From Sphaerisporangium rubeum (GTDB lineage: Bacteria; Actinomycetota; Actinomycetes; Streptosporangiales; Streptosporangiaceae), in contig NZ_JACHIU010000001.1 in the NCBI RefSeq assembly GCF_014207705.1, positions 4,952,501 through 5,016,500 on the forward strand: a stretch of DNA of 64,000 nucleotides. Reading direction: 5' to 3'. Below the pieces are notes generated by a model, which did not search any database, was not told where the DNA came from, and saw nothing but the letters and a program-made list of their open reading frames with translations. Each line of letters begins with the position of its first letter. Within the stretch, counting starts at the first letter, position 1. Positions 1 to 8,431 of the stretch are shown piece after piece. A program made the translations under genes and the position numbers.

Positions 1-622
1 TGAAGCGGTGCTCGGCGCGCGCGTCGGCGAGTCGCACCACCAGCCCGGCCCCCGCGGTCGCGGCGGCGAGATGGTCGGCCCTCGCTCGCGCGGCCTGCTG
101 GTCCTTCGGGTCGTCGGTGACGACGATCAGCGGCACACGGCGGTCGCGCGCCGTCAGCGTGTCGATCAACCGGGGGACGTCATGCTCGTCGACGATGTCC
201 GGTGTGTCCGTGAGGTCGACCGCACCGTCCGTGACCTGGCCTTTCCGCAGATACTCGGGAAGGAACCCCGGCGCGTGCCCCGCACCCGTCACGCCGGTCT
301 CCTCGACCGTGACGGTCACCCAGCCGGCCATCCCCTGGATGGCTTCGTGATAGACGATCCGGGTGCGTAACAGCGCATCCCCGATCGACTCCTCGATGCG
401 ATAACGGCCGCAGTCACCTTTTCGCTCGCTTCTGGCTCGTGTGCCGTCGGCTTCGAGGTCCTGCTGAGGTCTCCCCGCGTCCAGAGGCGGCAGCCCTTTC
501 CCGGCGAGCCACCCGCCGACGCTGCCACGCAGCCGGATGGAGATGGGTGCGGTCTTGTGCCGCAGGACGGCCGGCTTGTCACGCAGGACCGCTTGGTACA
601 GGCGAGTGCTGTTCGGGGGCAT
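1..622 (-). CDS. Unknown protein, N-terminal 207 residues (cut by left edge)
   Basis: A minus-strand reading frame starts at ATG 622 and stays open to the window edge, so the C-terminus is missing. I do not recognise the family. The visible part has a basic N-terminus, a central stretch that looks like a beta-rich domain (AGWVTVTVEE) and an alpha/beta stretch resembling a nucleotide- or metal-binding Rossmann edge (VPLIVVTDD). Codon use is GC-rich at third positions and there are no stops over 207 codons. There is no Shine-Dalgarno site, but the minus strand has TAGCGT (631-636) eight bases before the ATG, typical of an actinobacterial leaderless -10 element. It is on the opposite strand from the helicase at 1404, so any link with that gene is only by proximity. 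Confidence 0.55.
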   Translation of the reverse strand, partial: MPPNSTRLYQAVLRDKPAVLRHKTAPISIRLRGSVGGWLAGKGLPPLDAGRPQQDLEADGTRARSERKGDCGRYRIEESIGDALLRTRIVYHEAIQGMAGWVTVTVEETGVTGAGHAPGFLPEYLRKGQVTDGAVDLTDTPDIVDEHDVPRLIDTLTARDRRVPLIVVTDDPKDQQAARARADHLAAATAGAGLVVRLADARAEHRF

Positions 623-765
623 GAGGACGCACGCTATCCAGACAAAGTCGGGGGAACGTTTCCCAAAGGGGGTGAAGTTGGCCTGTTTCACATTTAGCGG
701 ATGTGAATAAAGCCCACGAGAAACCTTAGCCTCCCTGGCTTTCGTCGTGCCTCGAATCCCAAAGG

Positions 766-1071
766 TCACACCGACCGGTATCTGGCCTGGTCCCCCTGGC
801 GCAACCGGCCGGGCCCGCGACTCTTGGCCATGCGAGGCAAGCGGTCACAAGCAGCGCATTCGTAGCGAAGATCGACGCCGCCGCGCGGGCCCACTTCACA
901 GCGGACGAGTATGCGTCCGCAGCGGCCGCAGTCGTCGCCGAGCTGTCCGGTTCCCGGCGCCACACCCATGTGTCGCCGTTGAGCGCGGTGGACTGCGTCG
1001 GCGAAAGCGGGAAGGTGCGTCAGCGCTTGACGGACCTCCTTGGCGAGTTTCATCTCCAGGCCGCTACCCAT
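766..1071 (-). CDS. Small zinc-ribbon protein, hypothetical
   Basis: This is a 101-residue protein with two Cys pairs, CGRC near residue 46 and CAAC near residue 76. That spacing is typical of a zinc ribbon. The N-terminal 35 residues look helical and carry several basic residues and histidines. I chose ATG 1071 because GAGGAG lies about nine bases upstream. An internal ATG at 1053 is an alternative, but its GGAG is too close. Function is unknown; zinc ribbons of this size often bind nucleic acid or protein partners, which is inference here. It is transcribed away from the helicase gene at 1404, with about 330 bp of shared upstream DNA. A plus-strand frame overlaps it but lacks a ribosome binding site and recognisable features. 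Confidence 0.5.
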   Translation of the reverse strand: MGSGLEMKLAKEVRQALTHLPAFADAVHRAQRRHMGVAPGTGQLGDDCGRCGRILVRCEVGPRGGVDLRYECAACDRLPRMAKSRGPGRLRQGDQARYRSV

Positions 1072-1403
1072 GCCGCCTCGCTCCTCGCACCTGCTCAGAA
1101 ACCGTCGAAGTCGGCACGGCGCCGAGCAAACGATCATCGTTGGTGGCAGCTTGTTCTCGTCGCCAGACGGCTATTTGCGACAAAAGGGTTACAAGACGTC
1201 CTTGAGCTCTCCCAGTCAGACGATAAAGGATTTATTGCCTGTTTCCGGCGCTTTTTGGGCGAGCGCCTGCGCACGGATTGATACGAGATTCAACCGTTAC
1301 GCCGTTCCCGGCCCTCCGTGCGGAGCGTGTGGCTACGATCCCCCACTGTGACGCGCAGGGGCCGGCAGCTGACGACGGCCCATCGGCCTGGAGGAGGATT
1401 CGC

Positions 1404-4400
1404 ATGGACCGGTCACCGTCCCGTGCACGTGACCCTCGGCTCGTCGGTGACACGGCGCGACTGGTGGAGTTCCTGCGTGACCTCGCGGCAGGCCGGCGGG
1501 CTCCCATCCGGGACCTTCGCGAGCACAACGAGGTGTTGTGGCTGGCCGAGTTGCCGGAGAACGTCCAAGCCAGCCGGACAGCCGGCCTCGGTGAAGTGGT
1601 GTTCTCCGTCGAGCATGAGCCGAGTGTGCTTCCGCCTGCCGCGCCTGGGGTGCTGAACGGGTGGCTGCGGCGCGGGGAGGTCGCCGACCCGGAGGTGGAC
1701 GCGCCGACGCTCGGGGAGCAGGGGCCGGGGAAGGTCACGGAGACCGGTGCGGACGGCGAGCCCAGAGTCCGGCCGGAGCGTCAGGACGAGCGGCCCGATG
1801 TGGTCGCGGCGTACGCTCAGTGGCTGCCTGGTTGGCGCAAGTGGGCCGGTGAGGAGCGTCAGCGAAGGCACCGGCAGTCCTGGCACCGGAACCTGTACTC
1901 CGTTCACACCCAGCTCGGCCGGCTTGAGGACGAGCTGGAGTTGGTGCTCGCGGTCGGCCTGTTGTCGTGGATCGCTCCAAACGACACCCGTGTGCGGGAC
2001 CACCTGATCCGTACGCGGGTTCATCTGCACCTGGACCCGGACACCGAGCGCATCGACGTCGTGCTCGGTGAGACCGCTCCGGCTCTGCACGATCGTGAGT
2101 TACTCGCCGACCTTCCCGGTGTGGACTTCATGCGCGGTCAGCGCCTGCGGCAGCGTGTGCGTGAAGGGGAAGGCGTCGGGTTGCAGGACTCGGCGGTGGA
2201 CGTGCTGAAGTCCTGGTGTGACCGCGGGCTGGAGACGGCGGCCGGGTACCGGGACGTATGGGAGCCGTCACAGGGACCGATGGCCCAGGCGGAGGTACGG
2301 CTCGCACCGGCGCTGGTGTTGCGCAAGCGCGACCGGGGGACGCTGATCTCTTACTACAACACCATGTTGGACACCTTGACCGGCCCGGATCCGCAGGCGC
2401 CGCTGGGCTTCGCGCAGTTGGTCGGCGCCTTGGAACCCGCGGAACGCATGGAGTTCCTGCGTGAGCGCGGCACCGCCTCTCGCGGCACGATCGGGGACGA
2501 TCCCCTGTTCCCGCTGCCCGCCAACCCCGAGCAGCGCGACATCATGAAGCGGCTACGTGGGGACAACGGGGTCGTCGTCCAGGGGCCGCCGGGAACAGGG
2601 AAGACGCACAGCATCGCCAATCTGCTGTCCGCGCTGCTCGCGCAGGGCCAGCGGGTGCTGGTCACCAGCCAGAAGGCTCAGGCGCTGCAGGTACTCAGAG
2701 ACAAACTCCCTGATGAGATCGCCAAGCTGTGCGTGTCGATGACCGACCTCGGACGCGGCGGGTCGCCGGAGCTGGAAAGCGGCATCAAGGCGCTGTCCAG
2801 CCGGTTCTCGGGTTTCGACGCCGCGCGGCAGGCGAAGGTCATCACCGAGAAGCGACAGCAGCTCCACGCGGTGCGCGGCAAGGTCGCCGGTCTCACCGAG
2901 CGCGTCCGCGCGCTGCGCGAGTCGGAGACCTATCAGCACCCGGAGGTGGCTCCCGGATACGCCGGGACGCTCGCCGCGATCGTACGGCGGCTGCGTGAGG
3001 AGGAGGCGCGGTGCTCGTGGATGCCGCTGCCACCCGCCGACGCGCCGGCCACGCCGCCGTTGTCCGTCGGTGAGGCCGCCGAGCTGGCCGAGTTACTGGC
3101 GTCCGAGACACCTCAGCGGCGTGCGCGTCCCGCGCAACGCATCCCTGACGTGGCCTCCCTTCCAGGCGTGGACACAGTGCGGGGACTGGTCGCCGCGGAA
3201 CAGGCCGCGCGACACCTCGCGTTGGAGGCCCGCACGGAGGTGTCGGCGCGACTGGAACACGTCGATGTCACCGTGCTCACCCATCTCCACCAGGTGGCGG
3301 ACGACGTGACCCGGCTGCTGCGGGAACTGGGGCTGCCTGAGAACGTACAGAGATGGGACTCCGGTGACTGGACGGTTCGTGCCCTGAGAGATCTTCTGGT
3401 CGGCCGGGAGACGATGCTCTGGGATCAGCTCGCCGCGCACGCGAGGCGTCTCACCGACGCGCGGCGCGCGGTCGACACGCTGGGTTTCCGCACGGTCGAG
3501 CACTCCTCGTCGCAGGTGGCAGGCGGAGCCGTCCTGCAGTCCGCGCGCATGCTGCACGACCATCTCGCCGCCGGGAACCAGCTCAAGCGCGGTCCGTTCC
3601 GGCCCGCCGTGCAGAAGCAGGCGGAACCCTGGCTGAACACCACTCTGGTCGACGGTGTCACCCCGTCCACACCCGAGCTGCTCGCACTGGTCATCGCGGA
3701 TCTTGAGGGCCGGGCCGCCGTCGGCGAGCTGTCACGCGGCTGGTCACTGGTAGGCGTACAGATCTCCGCCGACCTGCCGCTGCAGCGCGCGGTGGCTCAG
3801 CTCACCGAGGCTTACGGCAAGCTGGAGAAGATCCGGCGGATCGGGGTCGCGGTGGCCGAGTCCACCGCGCGACTCGTCCGCGCCGGAGTCCACCTGCCGC
3901 TGCACACCCCGGAGGCCTGGGTCGAGTACGCCTCCGCGCTTCGCGCCGTACGCCTGGTCGTCGAGGCCGAGCAGGCGACCGAGCAACTCAAGTCCCTGTA
4001 CGCGAAGCTGCACCAGGAGATCACCTCAGGCCCCGCGGCACCGGAACTGAACGAGGCCGCACACGCGGTGGCCGCACGTGACGCGACGACCTACCAGCTC
4101 TGTCTCAACGCACTGGCCAGCGCGCACAGTGAACTCGCCGACCAGCGGCGGTGCGACCATCTGGCCGGACTGCTGCGCGCCACCCATCCGGCGCTGCTCG
4201 AACTTCTCAGGGAGGGACGATGGCGGCCGGAGTTCTCCACCTGGGACCGTGCCTGGGCCTGGGCCAAGGCGCAGACGTTCTTCAACGAACAGAGACGGCC
4301 CGGCTTGGAGCAGCAACTGGAAGCCGACCTCGAGGCCGCGACCGCGCGGAGTCTGCGCGTCACCGCGGAACTCGCCGCGGAACAGGCGTGGGAGGCCGCG

Positions 4401-6140
4401 CTCAGCAGGATGAACACGCGGCAGACGACGGCACTGAAGGCGTACCAGGACCACATGTCCAAACTCGGCAAGGGGACCGGGAAGCACGCCGAGCGGTACC
4501 GCACGTACGCTCGTGAGGCCATGGCCGACGCACGGGACGCCGTACCCGCCTGGATCATGCCGCTACGCCAGGTCCTTGAGTCGATCCCACCGGACCGCGA
4601 CTCCTTCGACGTCGTCATCGTGGACGAGGCCAGCCAGGCAGGCATCGACGCCTTGTTCCTGCTGTGGCTCGCGCCGCGGGTCATCGTGGTCGGCGACGAC
4701 AAGCAGTGTGCTCCCTCGGCCGTCCGCCACGGTGAGCTGGACCCCATTTTCGCCAAGCTCACGACCTACCTGCCGGACATGCCGGCCTATCTGCGAGGGG
4801 CGTTCACCCCGAACTCCAGCCTGTTCGACCTGCTGGCGACCCGGTTCGGCTCGGTGCTGCGCCTCAAGGAACACTTCAGGTGCATGCCGGAGATCATCGA
4901 CTTCTCGTCCCGCCAGTTCTACGCAGACGATCCACTGGTGCCGCTGCGCCAGTTCGGCGCGGACCGGCTGACGCCGCTGAAGGCCGTACGCGTCACCTCG
5001 GCGTACACAGAAGGCTCGGACACACGGCTGCGTAACCCCGTGGAAGCCGAAGCCGTCGTCGAGAAGATCCTCGAATGCGCCGACGACCCCACCTATGACG
5101 GCAAGACCTTCGGTGTCGTCGTCCTTCAGGGCTCCGGCCAGGTGAACCTCATCCACAACATGCTGCTGGACCGGATGGACGCCAAGGAGTGGACCAGACG
5201 GCGGTTACGTGTCGGCACGCCACCGGACTTCCAAGGTGACGAGCGCGACGTGGTGTTCCTCTCCATGGTGGTCGCGGAGAAACGGTCCGCGCTGACCAGC
5301 ACCGAGGCGCAGCGCAGGTTCAACGTGGCGGCCTCGCGCGCCAAGGACCAGATGTGGCTGTTCCACTCGGTCAGCCCGGATCTGCTGTCGCCTACCTGCC
5401 TTCGTCGCTCGCTGCTCACGTACATGACCAATCCCCCTGCGCCGCTGCTGTCACACACCCTGGACGACGTGACACCGCACGACCGGCACAAGGACTTCGA
5501 CTCGCTCTTCGAGCAGCGGGTGTACCTGCGGATCCGCGAACGCGGCTACCACGTGGTCCCGCAGTTCGAGGTCAACGGCCGCCGGATCGACCTGGTGGTG
5601 AGCGGCGCCAAGGGCCGCATCGCGGTGGAGTGCGACGGCGACCACTGGCACGGCACACCTGAGCAACGAGAGAACGACCTCGACCGCGAACGCGAACTGA
5701 AGCGCGCCGGCTGGCGCTTCTGGCGCGTACGCGAAAGCGAGTTCTCCTTCGACCCGGACAAGGCTTTGCTGCCCCTGTGGGACGAACTCAGCAGACGTGG
5801 CATCACCCCCGGCCAGGCGCAGCAGACCGGGACAGACGCTTCACGTGAGCCGGCCTGGAGCGCGGTGGAACTTCCCACGGACGCCGCGCCATCGGCCGAT
5901 CAGGAAATCTGGGAACCCGAGTTCACGCACCCGGACATCCGGGTCGACGGCATTGAGCCCGCTCTCACCTCGCTGAGTCCGTCCGGCTCCTTCTCCCCCA
6001 CTCTCACGGAGACACACCGGATCCGGACATGGGCACGCGGCCGCGGCTACACCGTCGGCGAACGCGGACGGCTACCGGCCCATCTGATCGAGGAATACGA
6101 CCAGGCCCACAGGATCCGGCCGCGAGACAACGACTCCTGA
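1404..6140 (+). CDS. SF1 (Upf1-like) helicase with C-terminal Vsr/DUF559-like nuclease and Lsr2-like tail
   Basis: A 1,578-residue protein. Walker A (GPPGTGKTHS) lies near residue 395, the DEASQ motif II near 1073 followed by GDDKQ, and the motif VI region (FNVAASRAK) near 1305. This is the COG1112/Upf1-type superfamily 1 arrangement, with a long helical insertion (about 450-1040) between the two halves. A PD-(D/E)XK-type nuclease resembling the MTES_1575/Vsr family follows at about 1365-1460 (FEVNGRRIDLVV, VECDGDHWHG, GWRFWRVRESEF). The last 40 residues contain IRTWARGRGYTV and RGRLPAHLIEEY, the pattern of the Lsr2 C-terminal AT-rich DNA-binding domain. ATG 1404 is preceded by GGAGGAG at seven bases; an upstream in-frame start at 1278 has no such site. 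Known helicase-nuclease proteins of this kind (for example Mokosh-type systems) are anti-phage; a defence role here is inference. Confidence 0.85.
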   Translation: MDRSPSRARDPRLVGDTARLVEFLRDLAAGRRAPIRDLREHNEVLWLAELPENVQASRTAGLGEVVFSVEHEPSVLPPAAPGVLNGWLRRGEVADPEVDAPTLGEQGPGKVTETGADGEPRVRPERQDERPDVVAAYAQWLPGWRKWAGEERQRRHRQSWHRNLYSVHTQLGRLEDELELVLAVGLLSWIAPNDTRVRDHLIRTRVHLHLDPDTERIDVVLGETAPALHDRELLADLPGVDFMRGQRLRQRVREGEGVGLQDSAVDVLKSWCDRGLETAAGYRDVWEPSQGPMAQAEVRLAPALVLRKRDRGTLISYYNTMLDTLTGPDPQAPLGFAQLVGALEPAERMEFLRERGTASRGTIGDDPLFPLPANPEQRDIMKRLRGDNGVVVQGPPGTGKTHSIANLLSALLAQGQRVLVTSQKAQALQVLRDKLPDEIAKLCVSMTDLGRGGSPELESGIKALSSRFSGFDAARQAKVITEKRQQLHAVRGKVAGLTERVRALRESETYQHPEVAPGYAGTLAAIVRRLREEEARCSWMPLPPADAPATPPLSVGEAAELAELLASETPQRRARPAQRIPDVASLPGVDTVRGLVAAEQAARHLALEARTEVSARLEHVDVTVLTHLHQVADDVTRLLRELGLPENVQRWDSGDWTVRALRDLLVGRETMLWDQLAAHARRLTDARRAVDTLGFRTVEHSSSQVAGGAVLQSARMLHDHLAAGNQLKRGPFRPAVQKQAEPWLNTTLVDGVTPSTPELLALVIADLEGRAAVGELSRGWSLVGVQISADLPLQRAVAQLTEAYGKLEKIRRIGVAVAESTARLVRAGVHLPLHTPEAWVEYASALRAVRLVVEAEQATEQLKSLYAKLHQEITSGPAAPELNEAAHAVAARDATTYQLCLNALASAHSELADQRRCDHLAGLLRATHPALLELLREGRWRPEFSTWDRAWAWAKAQTFFNEQRRPGLEQQLEADLEAATARSLRVTAELAAEQAWEAALSRMNTRQTTALKAYQDHMSKLGKGTGKHAERYRTYAREAMADARDAVPAWIMPLRQVLESIPPDRDSFDVVIVDEASQAGIDALFLLWLAPRVIVVGDDKQCAPSAVRHGELDPIFAKLTTYLPDMPAYLRGAFTPNSSLFDLLATRFGSVLRLKEHFRCMPEIIDFSSRQFYADDPLVPLRQFGADRLTPLKAVRVTSAYTEGSDTRLRNPVEAEAVVEKILECADDPTYDGKTFGVVVLQGSGQVNLIHNMLLDRMDAKEWTRRRLRVGTPPDFQGDERDVVFLSMVVAEKRSALTSTEAQRRFNVAASRAKDQMWLFHSVSPDLLSPTCLRRSLLTYMTNPPAPLLSHTLDDVTPHDRHKDFDSLFEQRVYLRIRERGYHVVPQFEVNGRRIDLVVSGAKGRIAVECDGDHWHGTPEQRENDLDRERELKRAGWRFWRVRESEFSFDPDKALLPLWDELSRRGITPGQAQQTGTDASREPAWSAVELPTDAAPSADQEIWEPEFTHPDIRVDGIEPALTSLSPSGSFSPTLTETHRIRTWARGRGYTVGERGRLPAHLIEEYDQAHRIRPRDNDS

Positions 6141-6187
6141 CCGGCAGACCGTTGCGTCCCCGCATCCTCACAACCGAACGAACCCCC

Positions 6188-6460
6188 TCACACCTGACGG
6201 TCCTCTGAGCACCGGACGGACCCGCTGGTAGCCGGTGGGGATGGGGGCTGTGGGGCTCGGGTCACGGCGATGAGGGTGAGGCCGAGGTCGCGGATCTTGG
6301 CGAGGAGTCCGTGGAGGTGGGCCTGGTCGGTCACCGGGCCGGTCAGGGAGGTGGTGGCGTCGTCGTTGTGGGTCACGGTCATGCCGGCCAGCCAGGTGGA
6401 CCAGTGGTCGTCCAGGTGGCCTTGCACCTGGATGGTGTAGGTGGGATGGTTCGTGGTCAT
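6188..6460 (-). CDS. Small conserved hypothetical protein, last gene of a membrane operon
   Basis: A 90-residue soluble protein of unknown function. The sequence starts with a short beta-like segment (YTIQVQGHLDD), then WSTWLAGMTV and a helix containing LLAKIRDLGLTLIAV. That gives a compact alpha/beta protein with a proline-rich, probably disordered tail after residue 70. Its ATG overlaps the stop of the DUF2306 gene as ATGA, so it is translationally coupled and almost certainly made with the two membrane proteins upstream. In actinomycetes, small proteins of this type commonly sit beside DUF4386/DUF2306 membrane genes (from memory). No signal peptide or membrane segment is visible. About 45 bp separate its stop from the end of the convergent helicase gene. 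Confidence 0.7.
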   Translation of the reverse strand: MTTNHPTYTIQVQGHLDDHWSTWLAGMTVTHNDDATTSLTGPVTDQAHLHGLLAKIRDLGLTLIAVTRAPQPPSPPATSGSVRCSEDRQV

Positions 6461-7278
6461 GGTCGGAGGGCTGTGGTGGGCTTCTGGCGGTGGATGGCCC
6501 ACTCGGCTACGGCGAGGTTGATGACCCACGCGGCTGCTTTGGACAGGTCGGCGACGAGGACGCTGTGGCCGAAGACGGCGCCTCCTATGCCTTCGGTGAA
6601 GGCCTGGGTGCCGGCGGCGAGGGCCAGTGCGTAGGCGCGGATCATCCAGGCGCGGTGGGAGGTGAAGGCGCGGCGGCGGGCCGCGGTGAAGCCGAGTACG
6701 AGGCAGGCGGTCATCGCTGTGCCGGCGACCAGGCGGGAGGCGAAAAGCAGGTCGCCGGTGCCTGGTTTGGTGGGGTACGTCAGGGTCATCCAGAGGGCTG
6801 AGGTGGCGACGACCAGGCCGGCGGCCACCAGGAGGCGGCCGGTGCGGCGGTGCCATCGGGGGTGGCTGCGGCGGAAGCGCGGGACGAACTGGAGTGCGCC
6901 GGCGAGTGCGTAGACGACGCTGCCGGTGATGTGTGCCGCCACGGGGATCGGGACGGTGTCGAAGCGGTGGTCGGCGGGGATGAGTTCGGGGCCGCCGGCG
7001 AGTTGGAGCAGGCGGAGGGTTCCTGCGATCAGGGGGACGGCGGCGAGCAGGACGAGAGCGGCAGCGAGGCGCCAACCGCTGCGTGCACGAGGGCGGCGGG
7101 CCGGGTTGCCGGTGAGCAGCGGAGTGGTCATCGGACGGCCTGTTCGACGGGGAGGGGTGGGGGTGGTCATCGGACCGCCTGCCGAGGACGGGGTGGCTGC
7201 GCTGTGAAGGGACGGGGAGGTCATCGGACCGCCTGCCGAGGACGGGGTGGCTGCGCTGTGAAGGGATGGGGAGGTCAT
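6457..7278 (-). CDS. DUF2306-type multi-pass membrane protein
   Basis: A 273-residue protein. After about 70 disordered, proline-rich residues there are about six hydrophobic segments, starting with LAAALVLLAAVPLIAGTL. The conserved parts of the family are visible: HITGSVVYALAGALQF, a following basic patch with HRRTGRL, and SHRAWMIRAYALA. DUF2306 proteins are predicted membrane proteins of unknown biochemical role. The ATG at 7278 overlaps the stop of the upstream membrane gene (ATGA), which fixes the start. Two further in-frame ATGs occur because the first codons are duplicated in a 54-bp tandem repeat, so alternative shorter forms starting at MTTPTPP or MTTPLLT are possible. The next gene overlaps its stop by ATGA. 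Confidence 0.85.
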   Translation of the reverse strand: MTSPSLHSAATPSSAGGPMTSPSLHSAATPSSAGGPMTTPTPPRRTGRPMTTPLLTGNPARRPRARSGWRLAAALVLLAAVPLIAGTLRLLQLAGGPELIPADHRFDTVPIPVAAHITGSVVYALAGALQFVPRFRRSHPRWHRRTGRLLVAAGLVVATSALWMTLTYPTKPGTGDLLFASRLVAGTAMTACLVLGFTAARRRAFTSHRAWMIRAYALALAAGTQAFTEGIGGAVFGHSVLVADLSKAAAWVINLAVAEWAIHRQKPTTALRP

Positions 7279-7283
7279 CGGAC
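7167..7283. repeat. 54-bp tandem repeat (two copies plus a partial) spanning a gene start
   Basis: A 54-bp unit begins at 7167 and again at 7221 with one mismatch; a third copy is truncated after about nine bases at 7275. Each unit is 18 codons in the DUF2306 frame and each carries an ATG preceded by GGTCCG. The duplicated peptide is MTSPSLHSAATPSSAGGP. The repeat multiplies candidate start codons but keeps the reading frame. Confidence 0.9.
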
Positions 7284-7955
7284 GGAGGCGGAGCGGCCGG
7301 CGGGGACGACCTGAGTGGTGGCTGGGCTTATGTGCCTTACGCGCCACAGGGAGAGGCCGAGGCCGATCAGTGCGATTCCGGTCGGTACGGCGAACGGACG
7401 GTTGAAGGCGTCAGGTAGTACCGACAAGGCGAGGGCGGAGGTCGTGGCGACGGCGAGCAGGGCCGCGGCCCAGCGTGCGAGTTCGGCGGCGCGGAACAGG
7501 GCGATGCCGAAGAGGAGGCCGCCGAGTGAGTAGCCGATGCCGGACAGGAGGAACAGTTCGTGGAGGTGGCCGATCTGGCCGCTCGCGGGGCCGCCTACGG
7601 CCTCTTCGATGACGTTCTGGACGTAGGCGGGGTCGGTGCGGGCCACGATGGGGAGGACGTAGCCGACGACGCATTCGATGGCGAACAGGGCCAGGTAGCC
7701 GATGGTCAGCAGCAGGTAGCCCGTGAGGCCGAGTACACCTAGTCGGTGGCGCTGGTGGAGGAACATGCCGGTGAAGCCGGTTAGGGCCAGGACGGCCATG
7801 ACGGCTTTCGCGGTCTCACGGATCAGAAGCTCGGTGGTGACGATGTGTGTGACGTCGGCCGGGGGGTGGTTGATCTGGACGCCGATGAAGATGGCGCCGG
7901 CGGTGGCCGCGCAGAGTCCGGTGGTGGCGGTCAGGCCTTTGGTGGTGAGGTTCAT
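7275..7955 (-). CDS. DUF4386-like membrane protein, first gene of operon
   Basis: A 226-residue protein with about six transmembrane segments (first TTGLCAATAGAIFIGVQI, last GIALIGLGLSLWRV). It resembles the DUF4386 family of small actinobacterial membrane proteins whose role is not established. ATG 7955 is preceded by AGGAAA at nine bases. It heads a three-gene unit with ATGA overlaps to the DUF2306 gene and then the 90-residue gene. The 476 bp upstream hold an array of six near-palindromic sites, so this operon is probably tightly regulated. The upstream MalT-like regulator on the same strand is the obvious candidate controller, though not proven. Confidence 0.75.
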   Translation of the reverse strand: MNLTTKGLTATTGLCAATAGAIFIGVQINHPPADVTHIVTTELLIRETAKAVMAVLALTGFTGMFLHQRHRLGVLGLTGYLLLTIGYLALFAIECVVGYVLPIVARTDPAYVQNVIEEAVGGPASGQIGHLHELFLLSGIGYSLGGLLFGIALFRAAELARWAAALLAVATTSALALSVLPDAFNRPFAVPTGIALIGLGLSLWRVRHISPATTQVVPAGRSASVR

Positions 7956-8039
7956 GTCGGGTTTCCTGTTCCGGTCGGGGTCGCGGGGGTGGCGTCCCGT
8001 CATGTCCCAGACGTTAGGAATCGACGTGGTGAGTCCACA

Positions 8040-8410
8040 TCATCCGATCGGGTGACCGGGATGGTGATTCTCGGTCCTCACCCGCCGGTTGGTGGCGCGG
8101 CCTTCGTGGGTCCTTATCGGCCGATCGGGTGAGGATTTGGCAGCCCTTCGCAGGCGGTCCGGTGTCGCGGCCTTGGCCGAGCCATATCGGCCGATCGGCT
8201 GAGATCCCGTGATTTCTCGCAGGTGGTACGGCATCGCGGCCGTGACGGGGCCGCATCGTCCGATCGGGTGAGGACCAGTGCTCCCCCGCAAGCAGGCCGG
8301 CATCACGACCTTGGCGGAGCCACGTCATCCGATCGGATGAGGACCAGTGCTCCCCCCTCAAGCAGGCCGGCACCACGGCCTTGGCGGAGCCGCGTCATTC
8401 GATCGGGTGA
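8040..8410. repeat. Six-copy array of palindromic sites, period about 70 bp (putative operator array)
   Basis: The core CCGATCGG (one copy TCGATCGG) occurs at 8044, 8121, 8191, 8260, 8329 and 8399, spaced 77, 70, 69, 69 and 70 bp. The fifth copy is a perfect 16-bp palindrome, TCATCCGATCGGATGA (8325-8340); the first differs by one base. The DNA between cores is also repeated, most clearly in copies 4 to 6 (shared blocks such as GGACCAGTGCTCCCCC), so the whole unit was amplified in tandem. The array fills the region between the end of the MalT-like regulator and the start of the membrane operon. No gene is supported here. An operator array or a mobile intergenic repeat are the two main readings. 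Confidence 0.85.
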
Positions 8411-8431
8411 GCTGAGTGATGGTCGCGGTCG

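Noticed and set aside
970-1351. Plus-strand short frames upstream of the helicase
   Set aside because: They overlap the better-supported zinc-ribbon gene and lack ribosome sites; composition is shadow-like.
1278-1403. Extension of the helicase to an upstream ATG at 1278
   Set aside because: No ribosome site, whereas ATG 1404 has GGAGGAG at ideal spacing.
8014-8376. Minus-strand open frames encoding a repeated peptide within the palindrome array
   Set aside because: The peptide repeat is a by-product of the DNA repeat. Period lengths of 69, 70 and 77 are not all multiples of three, and there is no ribosome site.
8040-8410. CRISPR array
   Set aside because: The conserved core is only 8-16 bp, the 'spacers' are themselves repeated, and there are no cas genes.
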